A DNA stretch of 9,268 nucleotides, from positions 1 to 9,268 of the forward strand of contig CAMLNE010000162.1 of assembly GCA_946481265.1 (NCBI GenBank). Direction: 5' to 3'. Below are positions 1 to 6,676 of the stretch, one piece after another. Origin of the DNA: an uncultured Panacagrimonas sp. GTDB taxonomy: Bacteria; Pseudomonadota; Gammaproteobacteria; Nevskiales; Nevskiaceae. The position numbers were made by a program, and so were the translations under genes. Positions within the stretch are counted from its first letter, which is position 1. Every line of letters starts with the position of its first letter. Under the pieces are notes generated by a model that saw only the letters and a list, made by a program, of their open reading frames with translations, was not told the DNA's origin and made no database searches.

Positions 1-733
1 TCGGCGAGCCGTCACCTGCGCGGGCCATGCCGTGCAGGGCCAGGCGCAGCTCGCCCAGGCTGGCACCCAGCATCAGGCGGGTGGTGTCGACCTCGGGGAC
101 GGCGAGCACGGCCGTGCGCTGCCGTCGCCCGCTGCGATCCTTGCCTTCCTCTTCCTTGAGCCCCTCGGGCCGATCCACCAGCAGTTCCTGGTAGGCGAGC
201 AGGCGGACATCCTTGAGCAGGATGCGCGCCTGCGTGGTCGGGACGTCGGTTCCGCCCTTGAGATAGAGCAGGACATCGACAATGTCGCCGGGCCGCACGA
301 AGCCGCCCACGCCGATCACGTCCGAGACCTCCACCGATACCGCCTGGAACCCGGGGGGGACGGACTTGGCCAGGACATTGCCCTCGGCGAAGTAACGCTT
401 CGTCACGGGCGCCCCCTGGTCGACGTCGACCAGGGGCTCCTTGCCCACGACGTCCTCGAGGCTGGTGTAGTAGTCGCGCGGCGCCACCGTGATCTCGGCC
501 AGCACCACGTCGTCCTTGGCGATCTTCCGGTATGCGGCCAGCGGCTTGACCGCGACCACGGCGAGAATCTTGGGGACTTCGTCTTCCTTCCTGGCCTGCA
601 CCTGCATCTCGGCCTGGGCCTTCTGGGAATTCTCGGCGTACTGGCGGCTGACGCGGTACCCCACGAACGCCAGCACCAGGGTCAGAAGGATGGCCACCCC
701 CGCGACGACCTTGGCTGCGGTACTGCTGATCAT
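1..733 (-). CDS. cpaB: Flp pilus assembly protein CpaB/RcpC, 3' end beyond the window
   Basis: CpaB/RcpC is a periplasmic, inner-membrane-anchored component of the Tad (Flp) pilus machine, thought to work with the CpaC/RcpA secretin. The visible 244 residues start with a short cytoplasmic end and one membrane helix (about 9-26, AGVAILLTLVLAFVGYRV). A charged linker follows, then an SAF-like domain (about 55-120, containing VGKEPLVDVDQGAPVTKRYF). Next comes the RcpC/CpaB core, with KSVPPGFQAVSVEV near 123-136 and GGFVRPGDIVDVLLYL near 143-158. The family is usually near 300 residues, so roughly the last fifth is missing at the window edge. The ATG at 731-733 is chosen because GGGGA (741-745) lies 7 nt ahead of it and the membrane helix follows directly. 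No convincing promoter is visible in the 553-bp gap upstream, so transcription may come from the flp promoter or from an unrecognised one. The reading frame carries a perfect 24-bp palindrome at 413-436. The family call is firm; the numbering of subdomains is approximate. Confidence 0.9.
   Translation of the reverse strand, partial: MISSTAAKVVAGVAILLTLVLAFVGYRVSRQYAENSQKAQAEMQVQARKEDEVPKILAVVAVKPLAAYRKIAKDDVVLAEITVAPRDYYTSLEDVVGKEPLVDVDQGAPVTKRYFAEGNVLAKSVPPGFQAVSVEVSDVIGVGGFVRPGDIVDVLLYLKGGTDVPTTQARILLKDVRLLAYQELLVDRPEGLKEEEGKDRSGRRQRTAVLAVPEVDTTRLMLGASLGELRLALHGMARAGDGSP
413..436. repeat. Perfect 24-bp palindrome inside cpaB
   Basis: The 12-base arm CCCCTGGTCGAC (413-424) is followed with no spacer by its exact reverse complement (425-436). 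The symmetry breaks at the next pair (412/437). On the minus strand it encodes the PLVDVDQG stretch of the SAF-like domain. Part of the symmetry is the tandem GTCGAC words, which are ordinary Val-Asp codons at this base composition. A function as a protein-binding site is not shown. Confidence 0.95.
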
Positions 734-1200
734 TCAGATGTCCCCGGATGATGCGATTGATGCGGATTGTGGCGTGACGCTTCGAGTGGCGTCGTCGATG
801 TCGCACCGACGCGCGGGTTATGTCACACGCCGGTGTCGCTGATGGTAGCCGGGATCGCCGCCAGGCTGTTCATCGGATTCAGGAATCATGGCTGCAATGC
901 GACGTCGACATCGATGTGTGCTCGAAGAATCATGGAGAAATCCGGTACGGGCGACCTCTCGGTTCGACCCACAGACCTTTTGCAGGCCCGAGCGTACTCG
1001 GTTGTTTCGGCTTCTCTCGCACGGCAGCTCCGGAGTGCGGGAGTGATACTGGGCCGGCGATCTACGCCACTGCGTCCCCTTGCGCTTGCGACGCCTCATG
1101 GCGCCGGAAGCAGCCCCAGGGCGGGCCCGTCCGTGCAATCGGCAGAAGCCGATAACGAGCCCGACCTGTGGCGTCCCGTGCCTTCGATGTGGGTCCACCG

Positions 1201-1229
1201 GGCAAGGGCCGCACACTGCGGTCCTTGCC
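1201..1229. repeat. Strong 13-bp inverted repeat (hairpin) downstream of flp
   Basis: GGCAAGGGCCGCA (1201-1213) and TGCGGTCCTTGCC (1217-1229) are separated by a 3-nt loop, CAC. All 13 positions pair if the plus strand is transcribed, with one G-U at 1208/1222; on the minus-strand transcript that pair becomes an A-C mismatch. There is no T-run on either side, so it is not a canonical intrinsic terminator. It lies 57 nt past the flp stop codon, where an RNA stabiliser between a highly expressed pilin and its assembly genes would be expected. The better pairing on the plus strand leaves open a plus-strand RNA. Confidence 0.8.
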
Positions 1230-1266
1230 ATCTGTCACCCCAGAGCAGTCGGCGGCTCCAAACTGC

Positions 1267-1284
1267 CGGGGCCGGAAGGTCCCG
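1267..1284 (-). terminator. Possible 3' hairpin immediately after flp
   Basis: On the minus strand CGGGACC (1284-1278) pairs with GGCCCCG (1273-1267) around a TTCC loop, giving a 7-bp stem with one A-C mismatch. It begins 2 nt after the flp stop codon. It is followed by GCAGTTTGG, with only three Ts, so it may weaken or stabilise rather than stop transcription. A pilin message is usually more abundant than the assembly-gene message, and such a hairpin could help bring that about. Confidence 0.35.
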
Positions 1285-1286
1285 AA

Positions 1287-1481
1287 CTACCCGGCCGTGG
1301 TAAGTGCATCAACGATCGCCTGGAAGAACGGAACAATCCGATCGCCGATCGTACCCATCAGCACGACGATGCCAACCACGATCAGGCCCAGGATCAGGCC
1401 ATATTCGACCGCGCTCGCGCCCTCCTGCTTACGGCTGACGGACTGCATCTTGGCAAGGCGGGCAGACAGGAACTTCGACAT
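1287..1481 (-). CDS. flp: Flp/type IVb prepilin
   Basis: This is the structural subunit of the Tad/Flp pilus, processed by a prepilin peptidase and assembled into thin adhesive fibres. The 64-aa product has a basic leader of 21 residues ending in RKQEG, then ASAVEYGLILGLIVVGIVVL. That is the type IVb cleavage pattern: cut after Gly21, with Glu26 and Tyr27 as positions 5 and 6 of the mature pilin. The mature protein is only 43 residues, a single hydrophobic helix plus a short tail ending DALTTAG, as usual for Flp. The start at 1479-1481 is preferred over an upstream in-frame ATG at 1571 because it has GGAG (1489-1492) 7 nt ahead and gives a typical leader. A sigma-70-type promoter lies at 1531-1559. 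It points in the same direction as cpaB (1-733) but is separated from it by 553 bp. No prepilin peptidase gene is seen in the window. Confidence 0.95.
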   Translation of the reverse strand: MSKFLSARLAKMQSVSRKQEGASAVEYGLILGLIVVGIVVLMGTIGDRIVPFFQAIVDALTTAG

Positions 1482-1530
1482 GGCAACACTCCAATTTGGT
1501 GACGCTGGTCCCAGCTCGACCAGCGCGATC

Positions 1531-1559
1531 ACTATGCGGAGCGGCCCGGAACGAGTCAA
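1531..1559 (-). promoter_or_regulatory. Sigma-70-type promoter of flp
   Basis: On the minus strand TTGACT (1559-1554, five of six to the -35 consensus) and CATAGT (1536-1531, four of six to the -10 consensus) are exactly 17 nt apart. A start of transcription near 1524 would leave a leader of about 43 nt before the flp ATG at 1481, including the GGAG ribosome site. I saw no sigma-54-type GG/GC element between flp and apaH, although pilin genes are often RpoN-dependent. Confidence 0.65.
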
Positions 1560-1652
1560 AGCTGCACACAATCCGGTTTCCTACCGCTTGTCGGTTACGC
1601 TCTAAACCCCTGCCGCCTGTACTCGCGAACGGCCCGTCCATCACCGTGACCC

Positions 1653-2492
1653 ATGACCACCTACGCCATCGGTGACGTCCAAGGCTGCCATGACGAGCTC
1701 GTGGAGCTGCTTTGCGTGCTGGGCTTCGACGCGGCGCATGACCATGTGATCTTCGTCGGAGACCTGGTCAATCGCGGCCCGAAGTCCCTGGAAGTGCTGC
1801 GCCTGGTGCGCGGCCTGGGTGCTGCCGCAACGACCCTGCTGGGCAACCACGATCTGCACCTGCTGGCGGTCGCCAACGGCGGTCGTGGCGGGCGACGCGA
1901 CACGCTGACCGCCGTGCTCTCCGCCTCGGATTGCGACGAGCTGCTCGACTGGCTGATCAAGCAGCCGCTGGCCTGGCGGCACGCACCGAGTGGACGCCTG
2001 TTCGTCCACGCCGGCGTGCCTCCGCAGTGGAGCGCGGACCGGACACTGGAACTCGCTGCGGAGGCCAGCGCCCTGATCGTCGGCGCCAATGGCCGGCGTT
2101 TCTTTTCGCGCATGTACGGCGACGAACCGGATCGCTGGAAGGACACGCTGCGCGGCATGGATCGCACGCGATTCGTGGTCAATTGCCTGACGCGCCTGCG
2201 CTACTGCCATCCCGACGGCCGCCTGGACCTGCGCCCCAAGGGCGCACCGGGAACTCAGCCGCCCGGTGTGCTGCCCTGGTTCGCGGTGCCGGACCGCACC
2301 AGCCGCGACACCGGGATCGTGTTCGGTCACTGGTCCACGCTGGGTCGCGTGCACTGGCCGGAGCATCACGTGCATGGGCTGGACACCGGCTGCGTGTGGG
2401 GCGGAACGCTCACCGCACTGGCGCTGGAAACCGGCACGCTCACGCAGGTGGCAAGCCGCAATCCGCGCAGTCCCGAAGAGCCGGGGGATTGA
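1653..2492 (+). CDS. apaH: Bis(5'-nucleosyl)-tetraphosphatase, symmetrical (ApaH)
   Basis: ApaH hydrolyses Ap4A and related dinucleoside polyphosphates symmetrically (to two ADP) and can remove Np4-type caps from RNA 5' ends. It is a cytoplasmic enzyme of the PPP metallophosphatase family. The 279-aa product, a normal length, has the family's metal-binding motifs in order: GDVQG (7-11), GDLVNRGP (36-43), GNHD (64-67), then LFVHAGVPPQW near 116-126 and a C-terminal GIVFGHWSTLG. All expected metal ligands are present. The ATG at 1653 starts the protein four residues before the first motif, as in homologues; no strong Shine-Dalgarno or promoter is visible ahead of it. It is divergent from flp and convergent with the RND gene. 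In many gammaproteobacteria apaH follows ksgA and apaG, but here the gene directly upstream is the Flp pilin on the other strand, so apaH appears to stand alone. Confidence 0.95.
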   Translation: MTTYAIGDVQGCHDELVELLCVLGFDAAHDHVIFVGDLVNRGPKSLEVLRLVRGLGAAATTLLGNHDLHLLAVANGGRGGRRDTLTAVLSASDCDELLDWLIKQPLAWRHAPSGRLFVHAGVPPQWSADRTLELAAEASALIVGANGRRFFSRMYGDEPDRWKDTLRGMDRTRFVVNCLTRLRYCHPDGRLDLRPKGAPGTQPPGVLPWFAVPDRTSRDTGIVFGHWSTLGRVHWPEHHVHGLDTGCVWGGTLTALALETGTLTQVASRNPRSPEEPGD

Positions 2493-2504
2493 GGGCGCCA
2501 TCAA

Positions 2505-2523
2505 GGGCGCGCAGCGTGCGCCC
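2505..2523 (+). terminator. Possible 3' hairpin of apaH
   Basis: GGGCGCGC (2505-2512) pairs with GTGCGCCC (2516-2523) around a 3-nt AGC loop, with one G-U pair, starting 12 nt past the apaH stop. No T-run follows, so it is a weak candidate that may work only as an RNA 3'-end stabiliser. Confidence 0.3.
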
Positions 2524-2711
2524 GTGATCCGGCCCGGTCAGTGGACGCGCAGCGCGCCTTGCCCATCCTGGATTGCCCATGCCATGGGGTCGCCGTGCCC
2601 CTGAGCCATGGTCCTTGCTCTTTCCCTTCACTTCCTTGCGCGGACGCTTTTCCCGACCCATCCGCACAGGAAGGCGTACGGCCCCGACGATCACACCGAC
2701 GGCAATGATCC

Positions 2712-2739
2712 AAAAAAGAGGCCCGGACTGCCGGGCCTC
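2712..2739 (-). terminator. Intrinsic terminator of the Ycf48-like/RND operon
   Basis: On the minus strand GAGGCCCGG (2739-2731) pairs perfectly with CCGGGCCTC (2726-2718) across a 4-nt CAGT loop, and six Ts (2717-2712) follow at once. It begins 24 nt after the RND stop codon. This is a canonical rho-independent terminator. On the plus strand there is no T-run, so it should act mainly on the minus-strand operon. Confidence 0.93.
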
Positions 2740-2763
2740 CAATGGAACCACCTCAGCTCTTGA

Positions 2764-5631
2764 TCAGTGTCGCGACTTGAACACCGGTTGCTCCCCTGGC
2801 GCCAGTTCGCGCGGCTCGAGAATGAACGAGGCAATGGCCGGCAGGATCAGGATCGCGCCGAACATGTTGCCGGTGAACATGAACACCAGCAGGGCGCCCA
2901 TGTCGCGCTGGAACTGCAGGCCCGACCATAGCCAGGTGGCGACGCCGAAGCCGAGCGTGATGCCGGTGAACACCACCGCCTTGCCGGTCATGCGCAGCGT
3001 CTTGTAGTAGGCGTCGCGGGGCTTGAAGCCGGCAGCCAGTGCATCGGCGTAGGTGGCGTAGATGTAGATGCCGTAGTCCACGCCGATGCCCACCGCCAGC
3101 GCGACGACCGGCAGGGTGGCCACCTTCATGCCGATGTCCAGGATCGCCATCACCGCGTAGGCCATCCAGGAGACCAGCGACAGCGGCAGCATGATCGCGA
3201 CGATCGACTGCCATTGGAAGAACGACAGATAAACGCAGACCACGATCGCGATGTAGACGTACAGCAGGATCGGCTTTTCGAGACGGTGCACTTCCTCGTT
3301 GGTGGCGGCCATGACGCCGACATTGGCGGTGGCCAGGGCAAAGTTCACCGGGCAGGCCTTGTCGAAGCCGGCCAGCTTGCCGCTCGCCTCCGTCACCCTG
3401 GCAGCCGCTTCCTTGACCTTCTCCTGGTTCGGAATCTCCAGTTCGGGCAGATCCGGGCTCTTCTTCTTGATCCGCTCGATCACCTTCTGCTGCTCGTGCT
3501 TGAGATTGCCGACCGCACGCCGCGCCTCGAGCTTCTCATCGCAATACTTGGCATCGACATCCTTGTGCGTCTCGAAGAACGCCGCCGCATTGTCCCGGTT
3601 GAAACCCTTGGTGCCTTGCACCACGCGCTCGATGGTCGAGGCCTTGTGATCGCTCATGAAGACGAAGACGGCCATCGCCGAACAGTTCGAGTTGAGCAGG
3701 CCCGAGGAAGTCGGGATCGGCGTGATGGCCTGGACCATCGTGTACTGGTTGCGCGGCAGCACCTTGAAACGCGGATTGGCCTCGGAAAATGCCGAATTGA
3801 CGGTCTTGGCCACCGCCGGCAGCGAAAGGCTGGACTGCACGCCACGGGTGTTGTCCATGTGCCAGCCGAAGCGGTCGATCTGCTCCATCACCTCGTACTT
3901 CACGCAGGCTTCCGGATCGGTCTCGGCCACCACCTTGAAAATGTCCAGGCCGATGGCGAAGTTCGCCACCACTTCGGCAGTGTCCTTGTTGTAGCGCGAG
4001 TCCGGCAGCAGTTCCGGCACACCCGCCTGGCTGTCTCCGACCTGCAGCGCCTGGCCCTGCCAGAAGCTCCAACCGAACAGCAGGCCCATGATCAGGATCG
4101 CGGTCACCGCGGGCACCGGATTGACCATGTTCGACAGCAGGCGCCAGAGCGGATCGAAGATGCTGTCGCGGCGCTCCTGCTTGGCGATGAAGCCGTCGAT
4201 GTCCTTGATCTCGATCCAGGTCAGCCAGATCGGCATCATGATCTTGTTGGTGATGATGATCGCCGCCATGCCCAGGCAGGCGTTGACTGCCATCTCGCGC
4301 ACGATATCGATCGGGATCAGACCGATCATGGCGAAGCCCGCCACGTCGGTCATGATCGCCATCGTTCCGTAGATCGCCAGGCGTCGCCAGGTGAACAGCG
4401 AGGCGTCGAAACTGTTGCGCTTGTTCTCCGCGATCTCGCCAACCCAGGCGTTGACGTACTGCACGCCATGACTGACCGACACGGCCAGGATCAGGAAGGG
4501 CACCAGGATGGCGAACGGGTCCAGGCCGAAGCCCAGCAAGTGCAGCAGACCGAATTCCCAGATCACCGCCGTGACCGAGCAGATCAGCGGCAGCATGCCC
4601 AGCTTGAAGTCGCCCACGTACAGCCACAGCAGGATGCCGGTGAAGACCAGCGTCACGAAGAAGAAGCCGACGACGGCAAAGATCTCCTCGATGATGTCAC
4701 CGACCACCTTGGCGAACCCGATGATGTGGATGTTCACATCCGGGTTGTACTGCGGGTTGTCGATCTCTTCGAAGCTCGTGTCGCCTCCGCGGATGCGTAC
4801 GATCTCGGTCTTTCCCTGCTCGATCGGATAGGCGTATTCGAAGGTCTTGAGATACTGCTTGAGCCCCAGGTCGACGAAGCCCTCGCCCACCACGGTGCCG
4901 GCCTTGATCGTGACCTCCTGGCCGGACGCCAGCTTCGCGACCTGGTCTTCCTTGAGCTTGTAGACCCGCTTCTTCGGGTTGACGAAGCGGCCGCGCAGCT
5001 TGTCCTCGAGGTCTTCGGCGACGCGGCCGTAGTCGAGCTTCTCGCCGGTCACCGGGTCGATCTCGAGCAGCTCAGAGAAGATCAGCGCGCCGGTCTGGTC
5101 GGTCGTGGTGTAGCGGCCGACATGGCCTCCCTTGCTGACGTTGGCCTTGACCAGGGCGAACATCTCCGGTGTCGGCGCATAGTCGGAGGGAATGACGTTG
5201 CCGCCTTTGAAGCCGCCCTCCACCACCTCGATGTAGCGCACGTCCGGTGTGAACAGTGACGATACCCGTGAGCGGTCGACGCCCTTGAGGAAGAACACCT
5301 CGTCGGTGGCCTGCTTCAGGTTCTGCAGGAACGCTTCGTTGTAGATGTCGCCCTTGCCGTCCTTCTGCATGATCGCGACCAGCACCGTGTTGGCGCCGCC
5401 GAAGTCGGCCATGTATTGCTTGAGCACCTGCATGTACGGATGCTTGAGCGGCACCGACTTGTCGAAGCCCGCATCCGGCTTGATCAGGCACATCTGCCAA
5501 AACAGCAGCGCGGTGATCAGCAGCAGGATGCCCATCGTCAGCTTGCGCCGGGCGTAGACGATCGGCTCGATGGCGGCCAGGATCTTGTGCGACGTGCTTT
5601 CCGCTCCGCCGCCGTGCTCGTTGTCGCTCAT
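2764..5631 (-). CDS. RND-superfamily transporter, MMPL type
   Basis: This is a 955-aa inner-membrane transporter with the internal duplication of the MMPL/HpnN-like RND group, which typically moves lipids or other hydrophobic compounds using the proton gradient. Helix 1 is about 31-51, and periplasmic loop 1 about 52-315. Helices 2-6 lie between about 317 and 470 and helix 7 at about 506-524. Periplasmic loop 2 is about 525-785, and helices 8-12 lie between about 787 and 937. The C-terminal half keeps the conserved acidic motif AVGIGVDYGIYI (Asp852). The matching N-terminal helix reads AVSVSHGVQYV, without an acid. Loop 2 holds four cysteines (576, 650, 697, 760) and a charged, probably coiled-coil stretch near 697-755. 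The ATG at 5629-5631 has GGGAG (5637-5641) 5 nt ahead. It lies 46 bp behind the Ycf48-like gene, clearly in the same transcript, and is followed by a strong terminator. The substrate is unknown. The family assignment is firm; calling it HpnN or any other named exporter would go beyond the evidence. Confidence 0.92.
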   Translation of the reverse strand: MSDNEHGGGAESTSHKILAAIEPIVYARRKLTMGILLLITALLFWQMCLIKPDAGFDKSVPLKHPYMQVLKQYMADFGGANTVLVAIMQKDGKGDIYNEAFLQNLKQATDEVFFLKGVDRSRVSSLFTPDVRYIEVVEGGFKGGNVIPSDYAPTPEMFALVKANVSKGGHVGRYTTTDQTGALIFSELLEIDPVTGEKLDYGRVAEDLEDKLRGRFVNPKKRVYKLKEDQVAKLASGQEVTIKAGTVVGEGFVDLGLKQYLKTFEYAYPIEQGKTEIVRIRGGDTSFEEIDNPQYNPDVNIHIIGFAKVVGDIIEEIFAVVGFFFVTLVFTGILLWLYVGDFKLGMLPLICSVTAVIWEFGLLHLLGFGLDPFAILVPFLILAVSVSHGVQYVNAWVGEIAENKRNSFDASLFTWRRLAIYGTMAIMTDVAGFAMIGLIPIDIVREMAVNACLGMAAIIITNKIMMPIWLTWIEIKDIDGFIAKQERRDSIFDPLWRLLSNMVNPVPAVTAILIMGLLFGWSFWQGQALQVGDSQAGVPELLPDSRYNKDTAEVVANFAIGLDIFKVVAETDPEACVKYEVMEQIDRFGWHMDNTRGVQSSLSLPAVAKTVNSAFSEANPRFKVLPRNQYTMVQAITPIPTSSGLLNSNCSAMAVFVFMSDHKASTIERVVQGTKGFNRDNAAAFFETHKDVDAKYCDEKLEARRAVGNLKHEQQKVIERIKKKSPDLPELEIPNQEKVKEAAARVTEASGKLAGFDKACPVNFALATANVGVMAATNEEVHRLEKPILLYVYIAIVVCVYLSFFQWQSIVAIMLPLSLVSWMAYAVMAILDIGMKVATLPVVALAVGIGVDYGIYIYATYADALAAGFKPRDAYYKTLRMTGKAVVFTGITLGFGVATWLWSGLQFQRDMGALLVFMFTGNMFGAILILPAIASFILEPRELAPGEQPVFKSRH

Positions 5632-5677
5632 GTCCGCTCCCTCGAATTCTTCTTCATGCGGGTTCGCGCGCGGCGAA

Positions 5678-6676
5678 TCACAGGCCTACCCGGCTCACAC
5701 CCAGTTCGCCCACGGCAAGCAGTCCGCCCTTCCAGGGAATGACGCCTGCCAACGTGCCGGAGCCGGTGACACCGGCCATGGCCTCGACCTTGGTGTTCCT
5801 CACCTGTCCGCTGGCCGTCAGTACCGCCACCTCGCCGGCCAGCCCCACCATCGCGATATCTCCGGAAGGCAGCAGCGTGCCGCCGAAGAAAGAGGCCACC
5901 GTACCCACGTCGATCCGGCTCCAGCTGCCCGTGCGTACGTCATCGGTCGCGTACACGTTTCCGCGCAGGCCGAAGATCACCGCCCCCTTCTCGCCCCGCG
6001 GCACCGCCCCGTACAGCGAGCCCTCGTAGGGCGAAGTCAGGCGCGTCCAGTTGGTCCCGCCGGCGGACACGCCCATCATCCCGGTCTCGCCGACGATGAA
6101 GAGCTCGCCGTTACCCAGGCGGGTGATGGCGTTCAGGTGCAGTTCCTCTTCGAGGATCGGCGGAGCGTCCAGCTCGGTCCAGGTGGCGCCGCCGTCACGG
6201 GTGACCACGAACAGGCCATAGGCGCCGATTGCCATGCCATGACTGGCGTCGGTGAACATCACGTCGAGAAAGGGCTTCTCGAGTTCGGGCTGGAAGTTCT
6301 GCAGCTGCCAGGTCCGGCCGCCATCCTTGCTGTGCAGGATCACGGCATCGTGGCCGACCGCCCAGCCCTGGTTCTCATCGACGAATTCGACGGCGGTGAG
6401 CGTGGCACGCACCGGGGCCGTTACCTGCGCCCAGTTCCTTCCATCATTGGAGGCCACGATGATGCCGCGATCGCCCACGGCCACGAGGTGCTTGCCGGTG
6501 TTGGCCAGACCCAGCAGCAGGCTGCGCGAGGCCAGGGGTGCCATTTCGGACGGCCTCGCCTTGATCGGTGCCGCCGGGGCATCGGCGTCATCGTCCTGCG
6601 CGATGGCGAAGGCGGCGACCGTGAGTGCCGCGCCGCACAGCAGCGCCTGGATACCGCGTCGCACCGTCTGAATCAT
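5678..6676 (-). CDS. Secreted Ycf48-like (BNR/Asp-box) beta-propeller protein
   Basis: This 332-aa protein is exported. It begins with a Sec-type signal (VRR, then hydrophobic residues about 9-25, and a likely cut after AIA at residue 26, before QDDD). The body is a repeat beta-propeller. Asp-box/BNR-like motifs appear as SNDGRNW (76-82), SKDGGRTW (116-123), TRDGGATW (159-166) and a degenerate SAGGTNW (204-210), each following a strand of the type GWAVGHDAVILH or GMAIGAYGLFVV. This is the pattern of the Ycf48/Hcf136 family, known in phototrophs for photosystem II assembly but common in non-phototrophs next to MMPL-type RND transporters. Here it is probably a periplasmic partner of the transporter encoded next. 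The ATG at 6674-6676 has a strong GAGGAGA (6684-6690) 7 nt ahead. It is the first gene of the operon. No clear promoter is seen in the 332 bp upstream. The exact biochemical role is unknown. Confidence 0.88.
   Translation of the reverse strand: MIQTVRRGIQALLCGAALTVAAFAIAQDDDADAPAAPIKARPSEMAPLASRSLLLGLANTGKHLVAVGDRGIIVASNDGRNWAQVTAPVRATLTAVEFVDENQGWAVGHDAVILHSKDGGRTWQLQNFQPELEKPFLDVMFTDASHGMAIGAYGLFVVTRDGGATWTELDAPPILEEELHLNAITRLGNGELFIVGETGMMGVSAGGTNWTRLTSPYEGSLYGAVPRGEKGAVIFGLRGNVYATDDVRTGSWSRIDVGTVASFFGGTLLPSGDIAMVGLAGEVAVLTASGQVRNTKVEAMAGVTGSGTLAGVIPWKGGLLAVGELGVSRVGL

Larger units (their letters stand above)
734..1286. other. 553-bp region without a supported gene, between flp and cpaB
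   Basis: No reading frame here looks like a protein. The longest minus-strand frame (818-1231) and plus-strand frame (767-1303) give Arg/Cys/Pro/Ser-rich translations with no domain, no membrane pattern and no good ribosome site. I looked for remnants of a Tad prepilin peptidase (CpaA/TadV), whose gene would be about this size, and saw neither its hydrophobic pattern nor its aspartate motifs. The contents I can support are two inverted repeats just downstream of flp (1267-1284 and 1201-1229), a 10-bp palindrome at 908-917, and the cpaB Shine-Dalgarno site (741-745). A small RNA or long leader could lie here, but nothing in the sequence proves it. Confidence 0.6.

Noticed and set aside
353..359. 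Run of seven Gs inside cpaB as a possible phase-variation tract
   Set aside because: Seven is short for slippage-driven switching, and it is explained by Pro-Pro-Gly codons in a conserved VPPG motif.
12..806. Long frames on both strands over cpaB (minus 12-806, plus 32-751)
   Set aside because: The minus-strand frame starting at 733 gives a clear CpaB sequence with a membrane helix and SAF-like domain; the other frames are Arg/Gly-rich or His/Asp-rich shadows.
908..917. 10-bp palindrome ACATCGATGT upstream of cpaB
   Set aside because: Short palindromes of this size are expected by chance in a window this long, and no second copy or promoter is next to it.
767..1303. Open frames within the flp-cpaB gap on either strand
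   Set aside because: Composition is noncoding-like, there is no domain or ribosome site, and the frames on the two strands are equally unconvincing.
3214..5259. A 681-codon plus-strand open frame opposite the RND gene
   Set aside because: It is exactly antisense to a well-supported transporter, its translation is His/Asp/Arg/Gln-rich without domains, and long antisense frames are common in high-GC genes.
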